DNA from: Lingula anatina
Taxonomy: Eukaryota; Brachiopoda; Lingulata; Lingulida; Lingulidae
Assembly (NCBI RefSeq): GCF_001039355.2
Contig: NW_019775816.1
Coordinates: 33,214 to 76,809 of the forward strand
Reading direction: 5' to 3'
DNA length: 43,596 nucleotides
Shown piece by piece: positions 35,591-43,596 of this stretch. Numbering within the stretch: the first letter of the stretch is position 1; each line of letters opens with the position of its first letter. The notes below the pieces were generated by a model that had not been told where the DNA came from, ran no database searches, and saw only the letters and a program-made list of their open reading frames with translations. Position numbers and translations under genes: made by a program.

Positions 35591-36059
35591 TAGTACACCA
35601 CCATCGTTGATAAAGTCGCCACTGACGCTAGATAATCCCTTTGATGGCCTTTTCCCTGAGCTAAATTCTTAAGTGAATAGCAACAATCAGTTGTCACGCG
35701 TATTTGTTCACAGATATACTCGATACAGACGATAAGATATGCCTATTACAACATGCATCTGGTGTAAACTGAAATTGCAGCCCGTTGGAGAAGTGTTGGT
35801 ATTATCGCTGATAAAATCACCATCAGTTCTAGAAAATCCTCCTGGTGGCCCTTGACTGACGCAAAATACCCAAGTGTAGATGACCAAACGGCTGTTACAA
35901 TGAATTGTTCTCTGGTACGTTTGATTTGAACGATCAAAGTCCATCATTTTAACACTGTTAGCAACGGGCGCAACCAATTGTTTTACCCTAGTCGTTCAAG
36001 AGAGCCTCGTTCTGGGTTAAGTAGGCCGGAAGCCGACTGTAAGAATACAGCAGAGGGTA

Positions 36060-37190
36060 AAAAGAGCAGTAAAATCAGAATGGTATTGGTATAAATAAAC
36101 TAATTAAACCGCCCACGCCTTTGAGTTTTCTGGTCATTATGCTTTTTCGTTAAGCATCGTCTTAAACGATCATGTTTAACATTAAACTAATGCTTGATCA
36201 GGACGTACCCCCCTCCCCCCCAGTAGTGAAGTTGCCATGTCCATAGACCACATAGTCCAACCGTGCTATGCTTCAATTATTAATGTGGGGGTAGAAAAGT
36301 CGGCTCAGATTCCCTTCCAAGTTGTCACCTCCATGATCAAAATTGGCTCTCAATGTGTTACGTAAAATAGAAAAAGAAACACCCGTAGAGATTCGAATCA
36401 AAGTGTATTCTTCATTTTTTTGTATATTTTATATTGTGATTATTTATCACAACAAGTCAAGTTCATGATTGACATCCCGTTTGGTCTCATTCGTTTTTAA
36501 TAATATACATTTTTTTGGAAGATGAAGGAAAAATATGGTTTGCACTTGTCTCTTTTTAAGATAATGTTTGTTAAATAAATAAATTAAAAAAAAATATACG
36601 ATGCATCACATAATTTATTTCCTATTTTTTTGAAGTCCACTAAAGTCAATCCTCATTACAAGAATGGTCTACAATTAAGAAACTTAAACATAAACTACTG
36701 GTTTTAAAATCGTGATCCTGTGAATGGTTTTGGATACTGTATGTATATTTTATTGATTTCGTAATGTGGAAACTTCTGCATGCGACATAAACTACAATTG
36801 CCTTTTTTATTCAAGGCGCGTTTGTATTTGTGTTGTCTATCAACTATACTGAAATGGAAACATAGCGGTCTGAATAATTATCTGCATATATACGAAACAT
36901 GCCGGATAGAAATGTGAGGGGACTTGTGTTGTGGTTCGCAGTTTATAATGGAGTGCTGACATGATCGCACAAAGGAATTCGCAGTTTAAGTTGTTCATCT
37001 ACATCTAGAGGTCAGATGCGTCAGTTTTAAGCCTTGTTCTTAAAAATTTAAAACATTTGTCATTATATTAAGGCATCATATAATTAATCGTGCACTGTTT
37101 ACCTTTAATGTCAGGCAAAGGTAAAGAAGGGAAATACTGCTAAATTAATCAGGACTGCTCTAAAAATGTTGTCTCTAAATATTAAGATCT
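36060..37190. other. Intergenic region downstream of gene D
   Basis: AT-rich, with no recognised exon or element apart from the boundary of the inverted repeat near 36040-36110. Confidence 0.4.
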
Positions 37191-37196
37191 ATGTTT

Positions 37197-37493
37197 TTAA
37201 TTCATGGCAAAGACAATTAACAAAAGCACGCAGAGGACGTTAAACCAGGCACTCCGGGAAGCGGACCCTATGTTGTTGGTGCTTGTTTGGGACGTATCCA
37301 GTCTACCACTGTTGCAGTAGTTACTAGTGCAGCACTGCCTGCAGACTTTATTGGTTCCAGTTCCCGTACAAGTATTACCCTGGAGCTCCTGACTGGTACA
37401 CTGTGATTGACTTCGGCACCCGCGACTGTAGCTGTAGGCAATGGTTGAAGAACTGTAGAAGAGAGTGTAACTTTTGTACGCCGAGGCCGTCGT
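37197..37493 (-). CDS. Gene D exon: second half of LU domain, hydrophobic tail, stop
   Basis: 297 nt with the stop at 37199-37197. VCRQCCTSNYCN signature; tail WFNVLCVLLLIVFAMN, again GPI-signal-like. Confidence 0.9.
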   Translation of the reverse strand, partial: TTASAYKSYTLFYSSSTIAYSYSRGCRSQSQCTSQELQGNTCTGTGTNKVCRQCCTSNYCNSGRLDTSQTSTNNIGSASRSAWFNVLCVLLLIVFAMN

Positions 37494-38205
37494 CTGCAAG
37501 AAAAAACGTGCATCCATATAATGATGACAGTTATAACCATTTAAAAAATAAATGATAATTATATTAACCAAGGCCTTAATTAAATTGTGAATAATAACAA
37601 CAACCCTGTTAAGTATCAAAAATACATGTGTGTGCATGTGCATGAACACATATTTATGCCCATATGAGTTTATATTGTCCCTGTGACCGTGTCACTATGG
37701 TGTACCCCTCAAGTATATGTGCGTATGTGTTTGTGTGCGTGTTCATGTGCGTGCAATAGGGAGAAACACTCACGTGACACACGTATCCATAAGAGCACGT
37801 GATATAAGTGTTGTAATAGTAAAAACTATTTTGTGAACTGCTACACGACGAGGTGCCTGAGCAGTAGTAACATCTAGGTCCGCTCTGAAATGAAATATCA
37901 CATATTCGAGCGTCCACATATAATAAAAAGGAATGCAATAATAAATTGAAGTCCATCAATAACTCAAACCATAAACAAGGGCTTTACCGGACAAAACAGC
38001 TACTTGCTTAAAGAAACGAGGCTTTTCTTGTTTGCAGACGGAACATGATTCTGTCTTCCAAACAGCAAATGAAAATGATCCTGAGTGAAAAAAAAAAGAA
38101 AAAACTATAAAACCAGTCAATAATACTTACGGCAACGGTGGTTGTTGTGGTCGGTGTGGTGGTGCTTGTACTTGGGGGAGTAACACCCGCTGGTTGAGAG
38201 AAAAA

Positions 38206-38259
<54 letters not shown>

Positions 38260-39356
38260 AGCCGCAGAAAGGTCGCCGTCCAATGTAAATGGAGGCTTTA
38301 CTTATACTGTACCTCCCTTTGTGAGGTCTACGTTATGCATGCAAAGTGAAACAATATTTTAAGCTAAAATCTGGTGTCGCACTCCTTCCAACTTCTATTA
38401 ATTTTTTTGAGAATAAAAGAAGCCTCGTACTTTTAAAATACAAAATAAATATCAGTAATAACGAGATAAAAACGATAATAAAAAAAAAGAAAAACGATAC
38501 AGATGAACAGCCCTAGGCTATACCGGCTACAACCAAAAAAGATTCTAAAACAGGCCGAGTCAGATTAATTCGGACCTTCTGACTGGCAGTCAGTAAGACA
38601 CACGTACGTAAGTATCCCTGGCAGTAAACGCCAGCGTCATCGTAACTGCTTAAGCCGCAGTAATAGGTGCTGTATACCCCTATCCCTCTGTGTGAGCAGT
38701 CTGTAAGGTTGCTCTCTGTTCCATAGCAGCCAACATAGTCCAGCCAAAAAATTCCACTACCCCTGGGGCTCCAACCTACATAAACAAACATTTTGACACA
38801 ATAAAAAGGCAATCGTTTCTGAAGATTGCCATTTGTGAAGTAACGAATATATATATACATGTATGTTGTTCTTACTTTGAACTACATGTGCTAATTACAG
38901 TTTGGCCGTGCCATGTGGAGCGTCCAATTTGGCTCGTTTTATGGGTACATTTTGTAATATTGTAACGACGAATGGTTAGAAGAAGACTCAACGAGGGGAA
39001 TCAGATGGAAAATGATAAGTAGCCAATGTGCTGGGCTGCCTATAAGACAAATTGCAAAGCAACACAGAGTGGCATCAAGTCAGGTGTCCAGGACACGCTA
39101 CGTTCTGGTAGACCGGGGATCAATCGGCGAAAGAGATAGAAGGCATCTGGTCGGACTATGCAGCCAGAACCGGTTCATTGTGGCCAAGCAACTGAGAAAC
39201 ATCTGGCCTGGGTTTATAAGGTAAACAGTCAACAGGCATCTTTTAGAAGCTGGACTTCCATCTAGAAGACACCGTAAAAAGCCGCCATTGACCAACAGAT
39301 ACAAGCAGAAGATTGGCATGGGCCCGATATCGAGAGAGATATAATCTCTGGACTTG

Positions 39357-39393
<37 letters not shown>

Positions 39394-39773
39394 AAGAAAG
39401 ACAAGAAAACGAACAAAGTTAATCTGTTCTCTCCATTTTTATTGATATAAGTCCTTACAACGGTTTCGGTCCGGAGGCCTTGTCAGGGGCGCAAACAGAT
39501 CAAAATACAAAAGAAGACTCTGACTACAAACTGTCAATGCAAAATGTCGCACAAAAAATACTCGTGTGACGTTAGCGCCACATCGCGCCTACAGGTAACA
39601 AAGGAATGTGTTTACGTTACATTATACATGACTGTAATTTTGAGACAAATAAATTAGTAAATTTTGGAAATCAGTGCGTTTAATCAATGAATACCGAAAA
39701 TATTGATAATATGCTTTAACTTAGTTTGGAAACATACATCCATTGCATGTGTCAATCACATGCAATATTGCAT

Positions 39774-39818
<45 letters not shown>

Positions 39819-42800
39819 TTAGCAAAGTTGCATTCAATTACAAAATTTAGACAAGACATATATGAAAGGGGTTAAAAATTACTCCCTTTCCCATAAAATG
39901 TCTTGAAAAAAACTCCAAATAAAAGGAGACGCTGCTATTTTTAAACGTCTGGTGAGAGCCCTGGCCTCCGAAGATTTTCGTTCAAGATGTTGGTTTTTCA
40001 AACCTTAACAATTTTCAGTGGACACAATAACAATCCTTTACAGTACTGATGCTTTAATTTATAACAAAAGGTGAGAGCCTACTTGCTGCCATTTACAAAC
40101 GTACTTTTTTTTTTTAATCTTCACAAGTTTTCAGGCATAGAAAAGGGAGTTGTTGCAAGGCCTCAGGACATAAGCGTAGTCCTGGAGCAGGATGGGACTG
40201 TTGTTGATGATGAAGACGTTTTACTGGAGATAAAAGACACTACACTTATGCTTATCACAGAAATGGAAGTACATGTATGACAACCGTCATCAACTGTTGT
40301 ACAGTGTATCTCTGTCTGGTTCCATGGTTTGATCCACCTTGGTCACATGTTTAACCACCATAATGTTTGGCGTGTAAGGCTTTATACATATAAAAAAAAA
40401 TCCTGTCTTGCTTGGGTTGATGCGCATTTTTACAGATATTTTTAGCCTAGAAGTTTGGCACTATGTGTCAATAATCTGATCGTTGGTGATACGTTTTAGG
40501 CAAATCAAGCTGATGCGCATGTTATTATCGATATATGAATTTTGAGCTTTGTTTAAAACTTGTATTCAGAACGATGATTTAGTAATCATTTTGTTGATAT
40601 TGTATAATTAACACATTTGGCGGTTTCATATGACTTAAGAAGAGAGACAACTGATGTGAAGAACATTGAAGTGTGTAATCTTTTTTATTGTAATTTTGTT
40701 CTCTTGCAAATAAATGCACTTTATTGAAGAACACCAAGTGCTCTTACCCTGAGTGTCAGAGCAACGTAAAAATTAGCTTGTAAATATTAAATATACCTTG
40801 GAGTCATTATTACTAGCTCTTAAGACCAGCGGCCATTTTATGCTTCCGTCAATCAAATAGAACTGCTCCGCAGTGAAACTGCAGTTGAATGTCATTAGAC
40901 TAAAATGAAACGTAAAACAAATTTAATTCTGCTTTATTTAATTTTATTTACTGTATTTAAAGAATTAATGAAAAAATGAATAATATTCTTCGAAAAGAAA
41001 AGATATATCCAATGTTTTTTGTATTTTTTGCTTATCAAAGAACATTTAGTCCTGAGATACACGCGTGCACAATACACGTGCTTGCCGTGTGCCAAATTTG
41101 ACAGCTACACTGTATGCCCGATACCACTATAAGGGCTGCGCAATGGCTACACGAAAATCAGTTTTTACAGCAGAATGTTGCTTGTATTGTGGCACTGACC
41201 TTCGACTGCAAGATATTTTCAATTCAAACTTCTAACTCCGCGTCAGGCACTTTAATTGCTTCTTGTCTCGTGTGCACGAGATAACTTCAGCGCAAGGCGG
41301 GAAAGGCAGCTCCAGGCGGTCAAACCTGTGACGTACGAGACTTATGACTTCCAAATATGGATCCAGGCGGACACAGCTGTGACTTGTGACTTCCAAATAT
41401 GGAAGCGCCCCAGGCAGAATTTTGAAGAAGAACGCCCCCGAGTTGCCGCTGTTCGCTAGAGCCTGGTATTGCTAATATGGGTTATATATGAAATCAAGAT
41501 TGAGCTGGCAATACCGGAATCTAGAACCTAGGGTAAGTGCTCTAGATTTCTTTCAGAATGCCAAGTGTTCTAAATTCCTTTTAGAAAACATTTTGGTGTT
41601 CTCTAAAAGTAACATCTGAACAAAAAGTGTTCTGCATTTACACGTAAATGCGTTCTAAACAAAACACAAAATTAACATAATAATATGTTTTATATTTCAC
41701 AACGCTTCATGTTCTAGCGCCAGAACTCTGTTTTAAGTGTTCTCAAAAAGTAACATTTGCACACTTAAAAGGTGGTCTGTTTTATGTTTACCACGCGTTC
41801 CCAAACTTTAGAGTCCTGTAATGTTTTATATCATCCATATTGAAATAAAAGGCTGAATACTGTGATTATTTTTTCCGCTTGTCAAAAATACTTTGTTAAC
41901 AAAACACACTCAGAATAACGATACATACTGAGCTAGTCCTTATACCAAGTTATTGTCACCAACTCCGAGGAAATGTCATATTACCCCATTCACACTAGCA
42001 CTTTTAAGCGCGGTCAAGGCCTGGCCTCGGTCCTATCGCGGTTAACTTTTCTAATGTGAACGGACGACGTAGCCCTGACCGCGGTCGAAATAAACCCAGA
42101 TCGAGAGGGGGGTATAATCGGAGTAAACACCTGATCGCGGTCAAGACCGGATGTCTACATATGAAGCGCACGCGCACAAGTGTATCGTCATAAGAGCTCC
42201 CGGCATGTTGCACAGGTTCTAGTAAGAGCGCATGCTTGACAGGAAGTACGCTTGCTGAGATTATACCGCTACTGATCGCTGCCGGTGTCAGCGTGAACGC
42301 AGTTTGGACGCGGTTTGGTGGACCGCAGTTTAATCGGAGCAGGGATCGGAGTAAACTCGACCGCGGTTAACGTTCTAATGTGAATGGCCTCCATGATAGT
42401 AGTGTTTCAAGTAGAATAAAAATGCTACTACAACATAATTTAACACCACAATTTTGTTACATTATTTATATATGGATGCTTAATTTTGGTGCTTTGCACA
42501 ATAGTAGGGAAAAAAAGCATATCAAATTTACATGTACGACTAGAAATTTGAATAAAGAGCATGTTTTAAGCATTTAACAGTATTCTGCTGCCCAAGAGAT
42601 CAATTTCGAATTGTGATTTCTTAATTATTTTATTTACAGCAGGCCCGTAGCCAGCAATTTCAAATGGGGGGTTCGTTTTATGAAAAAGTGGACCTTTTAC
42701 CATAAAACCTTTATGTACCTAGATCAATTTTTATCCAGAGTGGACCTTTTCCCAGCAAAAAACCCCTCGAACCCCCCTTGGCTACGGGTCTGTACAGGTA

Positions 42801-43562
42801 AATATTCCACTTGTAAAATATTTATCTGTAAAAACCTCATGCTTATAGTTCGTACGTTACAGGACATTATAATTAAATTTTCGCTTTCTATGTCTTTCTA
42901 TTTCTTTTAGCTAAAAACTATCATGCCTTACCTCTTGCACTACTAACGTATCCGCTATACCCCAACTGTCTGCAGACAACTGCGGCGTCGTTGCTTCCCC
43001 ATCCATAGTCACAAATGCGCCTCCAGCCTCCTGCAAACTTTATCTCCACACGGCCACTGTTGTAGCCGTTGCCGTCCACCAGACGAAGTTGTCCATCGTC
43101 GGCTAGAAAGGTAAGGACAACAAAATCTTTAATTCCAATGCCTTTTGGGAGTGTTATGTACATGTATTTGGTACTCATCTTTTAAACTAAGACATAAGAA
43201 CGGCATGAACAACCGCCCCTCATCTCAATTGGTCCTGACCTAGATTATTAGAGTGAGTAACTTGGGGGGTTGGATGGGGGATGGGGGTGGTCTGTTATGG
43301 AGGTGACTGGTTTTTTTCACAGTGAATATCTTTCCACAATCCGTTATGATAGCCATGCAAGAATGCATTTTTTAATATGACGTTGATCAGGCAGTGGCCT
43401 AATTATCCCTGGTGATGGGCACTACTGCATACTCACGTGCTTCACAGGCGACCCCGGCGTCCACGGCCGAGGTTGCCGAGCAGTACGTTGAACTGGGGTA
43501 GCCTATCCATCCATGAGTGCAGGCATCCAGTCTGCTTTCTGTACCGGCACAGTTTAATTGGT
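37197..43562 (-). CDS. Gene D (3' part): SRCR, Thr-stalk, LU paralogue of gene C
   Basis: Six exons on the minus strand: 43562-43437 (SRCR4b), 43102-42932 (SRCR5a), 38775-38608 (SRCR5b), 38189-38131 (stalk), 37884-37774 (LU first half) and 37493-37197 (LU second half, stop). Lengths and phases are identical to the corresponding exons of gene C, giving 309 residues plus stop in frame. The rest, presumably SRCR1 to SRCR4a and a signal peptide, lies right of the window. Introns also align with gene C, apart from insertions, so this is a recent tandem duplicate. Predicted secreted or GPI-anchored. The 4.2-kb intron between the SRCR5 halves carries a Tc1 fragment, Penelope-type ends, a CIDE-N-like exon on the other strand and a large MITE. 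Confidence 0.88.
37774..37884 (-). CDS. Gene D exon: first half of LU domain
   Basis: 111 nt, phase 0-0. SGPRCYYCSGTSSCSSSQ and ITCSYGYVCH. Confidence 0.88.
38131..38189 (-). CDS. Gene D exon: Thr-rich stalk
   Basis: 59 nt, phase 1 to 0, GVTPPSTSTTTPTTTTTVA. Confidence 0.87.
38208..38258. repeat. (AT)n microsatellite
   Basis: About 25 units next to the stalk exon of gene D. Confidence 0.93.
38608..38775 (-). CDS. Gene D exon: SRCR5 second half
   Basis: 168 nt, phase 1-1. WSPRGSGIFWLDYVGC, ESNLTDC, SSYDDAGVYCQGYL. Confidence 0.9.
38960..39345 (+). mobile_element. Tc1-like transposase N-terminal fragment (gene D intron)
   Basis: WKMISSQCAGLPIRQIAK-type helix-turn-helix followed by GSIGERDRRHLVGLCSQNRF, IVAKQLRNIWPGF, then LLEAGLPSRRHRKKPPLTNR. 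Homologous to 17545-17900, and longer. Confidence 0.82.
39358..39388. repeat. (CA)n microsatellite
   Basis: About 15 units. Confidence 0.93.
39395..39560. mobile_element. Penelope-type terminal sequence
   Basis: CAACGGTTTCGGTCCGGAGG and CTTGTCAGGGGCGCAAACAG resemble conserved terminal segments of Penelope-like elements. No coding part is present. Confidence 0.45.
39775..39814. repeat. (TG)n microsatellite
   Basis: About 20 units. Confidence 0.93.
40135..40280 (+). CDS. CIDE-N-like terminal exon nested in gene D intron
   Basis: After a polypyrimidine-TTTTCAG acceptor, a phase 1 exon encodes IEKGVVARPQDISVVLEQDG then TVVDDEDVLLEIKDTTLMLI and TEMEVHV-stop. VLExDGTxVDDED followed by a TLMLIT-type strand is the C-terminal half of the CIDE-N domain, known from the CAD/DFF40, ICAD/DFF45 and CIDE apoptosis or lipid-droplet proteins. 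The N-terminal half of the domain was not found upstream within the intron. It could be the last exon of a nested gene on the plus strand, or a captured or decayed fragment. An AATAAA at 40709-40714 could end a 430-nt 3' UTR. Confidence 0.6.
40709..40714 (+). promoter_or_regulatory. Candidate polyadenylation signal for the CIDE-N-like exon
   Basis: AATAAA 429 nt after the stop at 40280, same strand. Confidence 0.3.
40720..41300. other. Unassigned intronic stretch
   Basis: No exon or element recognised; includes the start of a short GC-richer region leading to the repeat at 41300-41405. Confidence 0.35.
41300..41405. repeat. Tandem repeat with two CArG boxes
   Basis: The words TCCAGGCGG, CTGTGAC and GACTTCCAAATATGG recur in order. 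CCAAATATGG at 41351-41360 and 41393-41402 is a perfect SRF-type CArG box, each preceded by ACTT (an ETS-like CTTCC overlap). It may be coincidence of duplication. Confidence 0.45.
41984..42389. mobile_element. ~405-bp MITE in gene D intron
   Basis: Ends CCATTCACACTAG and (reverse strand) CCATTCACATTAG, with internal CGCGGTCAAG/CCGCGGT words in both orientations. The homologous gene C intron (about 19645-19660) lacks it, giving an empty site. No coding capacity. Confidence 0.75.
42640..42792. mobile_element. 153-bp MITE with TACAG target-site duplication
   Basis: Terminal inverted repeats CAGGCCCGTAGCCA / CAGACCCGTAGCCA, flanked by TACAG at 42635-42639 and 42793-42797. The gene C intron has the single-copy TACAG empty site near 19890. 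Confidence 0.85.
42932..43102 (-). CDS. Gene D exon: SRCR5 first half
   Basis: 171 nt, phase 1-1. [52 protein letters not shown]. It differs from the gene C copy by a handful of residues. Confidence 0.9.
43437..43562 (-). CDS. Gene D exon: SRCR4 second half
   Basis: 126 nt, phase 1-1. QLNCAGTESRLDACTHGW and SAVDAGVACEA. It keeps the Gly that gene C has changed to Trp. The acceptor is just inside the window edge. Confidence 0.88.
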
Positions 43563-43596
43563 CTGAAAATTACCATTGCTCAATAAAGGGAACCGG

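Larger units (their letters stand above)
33640..36060. repeat. Inverted repeat (arms ~220 bp) spanning 2.4 kb
   Basis: The left arm, about 33640-33860, and the reverse complement of about 36050-35800 share TTCTTACAGTCGGC, GACTAGGGTAAAACAAT, the GTTAAAATGATG block and GATTTTATCAGCGAT in the same order. A third related piece (minus, 35650-35590) lies about 200 bp inside the right arm. The centre is AT-rich with no recognised protein. Confidence 0.7.

Noticed and set aside
35708-35977. 89-codon minus-strand frame as a complete small gene
   Set aside because: It lies wholly in the right arm of an inverted repeat and its related copies are in different frames and lengths, so a repeat origin is more likely than a stand-alone gene.
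39098-39388. 96-codon minus-strand frame with a Cys-Val run
   Set aside because: The run is the (CA)n microsatellite translated, and the rest is antisense to a Tc1 fragment.

Overview
This is eukaryotic, intron-rich, AT-rich DNA, most likely from a marine invertebrate. Two-exon SRCR modules with uniform intron phase, GT-AG introns, Tc1, LINE and Penelope-like fragments, many small inverted-repeat elements and long microsatellites all point that way. The sequence alone does not fix the phylum; a mollusc, brachiopod, echinoderm, hemichordate or amphioxus would all fit.

The backbone is a cluster of paralogous genes for secreted or surface proteins. Their plan is signal peptide, tandem six-cysteine (group A) SRCR domains, a short Thr-rich stalk, a Ly6/uPAR-like (LU, three-finger) domain and a hydrophobic C-terminus that looks like a GPI-anchor signal. 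Four members are visible. Gene A (+, 515-1414) is only the two terminal LU exons and its upstream part lies left of the window. Gene B (+, 9538-11702) is a damaged or abbreviated copy with three SRCR exons and the stalk exon; it has no recognisable signal-peptide or LU exons. Gene C (-, 28322-14516) is complete: 14 coding exons sum to 2199 nt, in frame, giving 732 residues with five SRCR domains, stalk and LU. Gene D (-, 43562-37197) is the 3' part of a close paralogue of C and continues beyond the right edge. B and C converge tail to tail; C and D are tandem.

Region by region: 0-1.6 kb is the end of gene A. 1.6-9.5 kb is a transposon graveyard with a palindromic element family, a LINE 3' tail (+), a LINE endonuclease/RT fragment (-) and a Tc1-like transposase (-). 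9.5-11.7 kb is gene B. 11.7-14.5 kb is intergenic with a TTA-flanked MITE. 14.5-28.3 kb is gene C; its introns hold a 1-kb inverted-repeat transposon with a long perfect palindrome, a Tc1 fragment, a Penelope-like GIY-YIG fragment and another TTA-flanked MITE. 28.2-33.1 kb is a tandem duplication carrying two intact versions of the signal-peptide first exon. 33.1-37.2 kb is intergenic, with an inverted repeat of about 2.4 kb span. 37.2-43.6 kb is gene D; its large intron carries, on the opposite strand, an exon resembling the C-terminal half of a CIDE-N domain.

How the genes work together is inference. The shared architecture suggests a family of GPI-anchored or shed recognition receptors diversifying by tandem duplication, exon loss and first-exon duplication. 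Comparing introns of C and D gives occupied/empty-site pairs that date several transposon insertions relative to the duplication. No CRISPR, rRNA or tRNA was seen; tRNAs were not searched for exhaustively.
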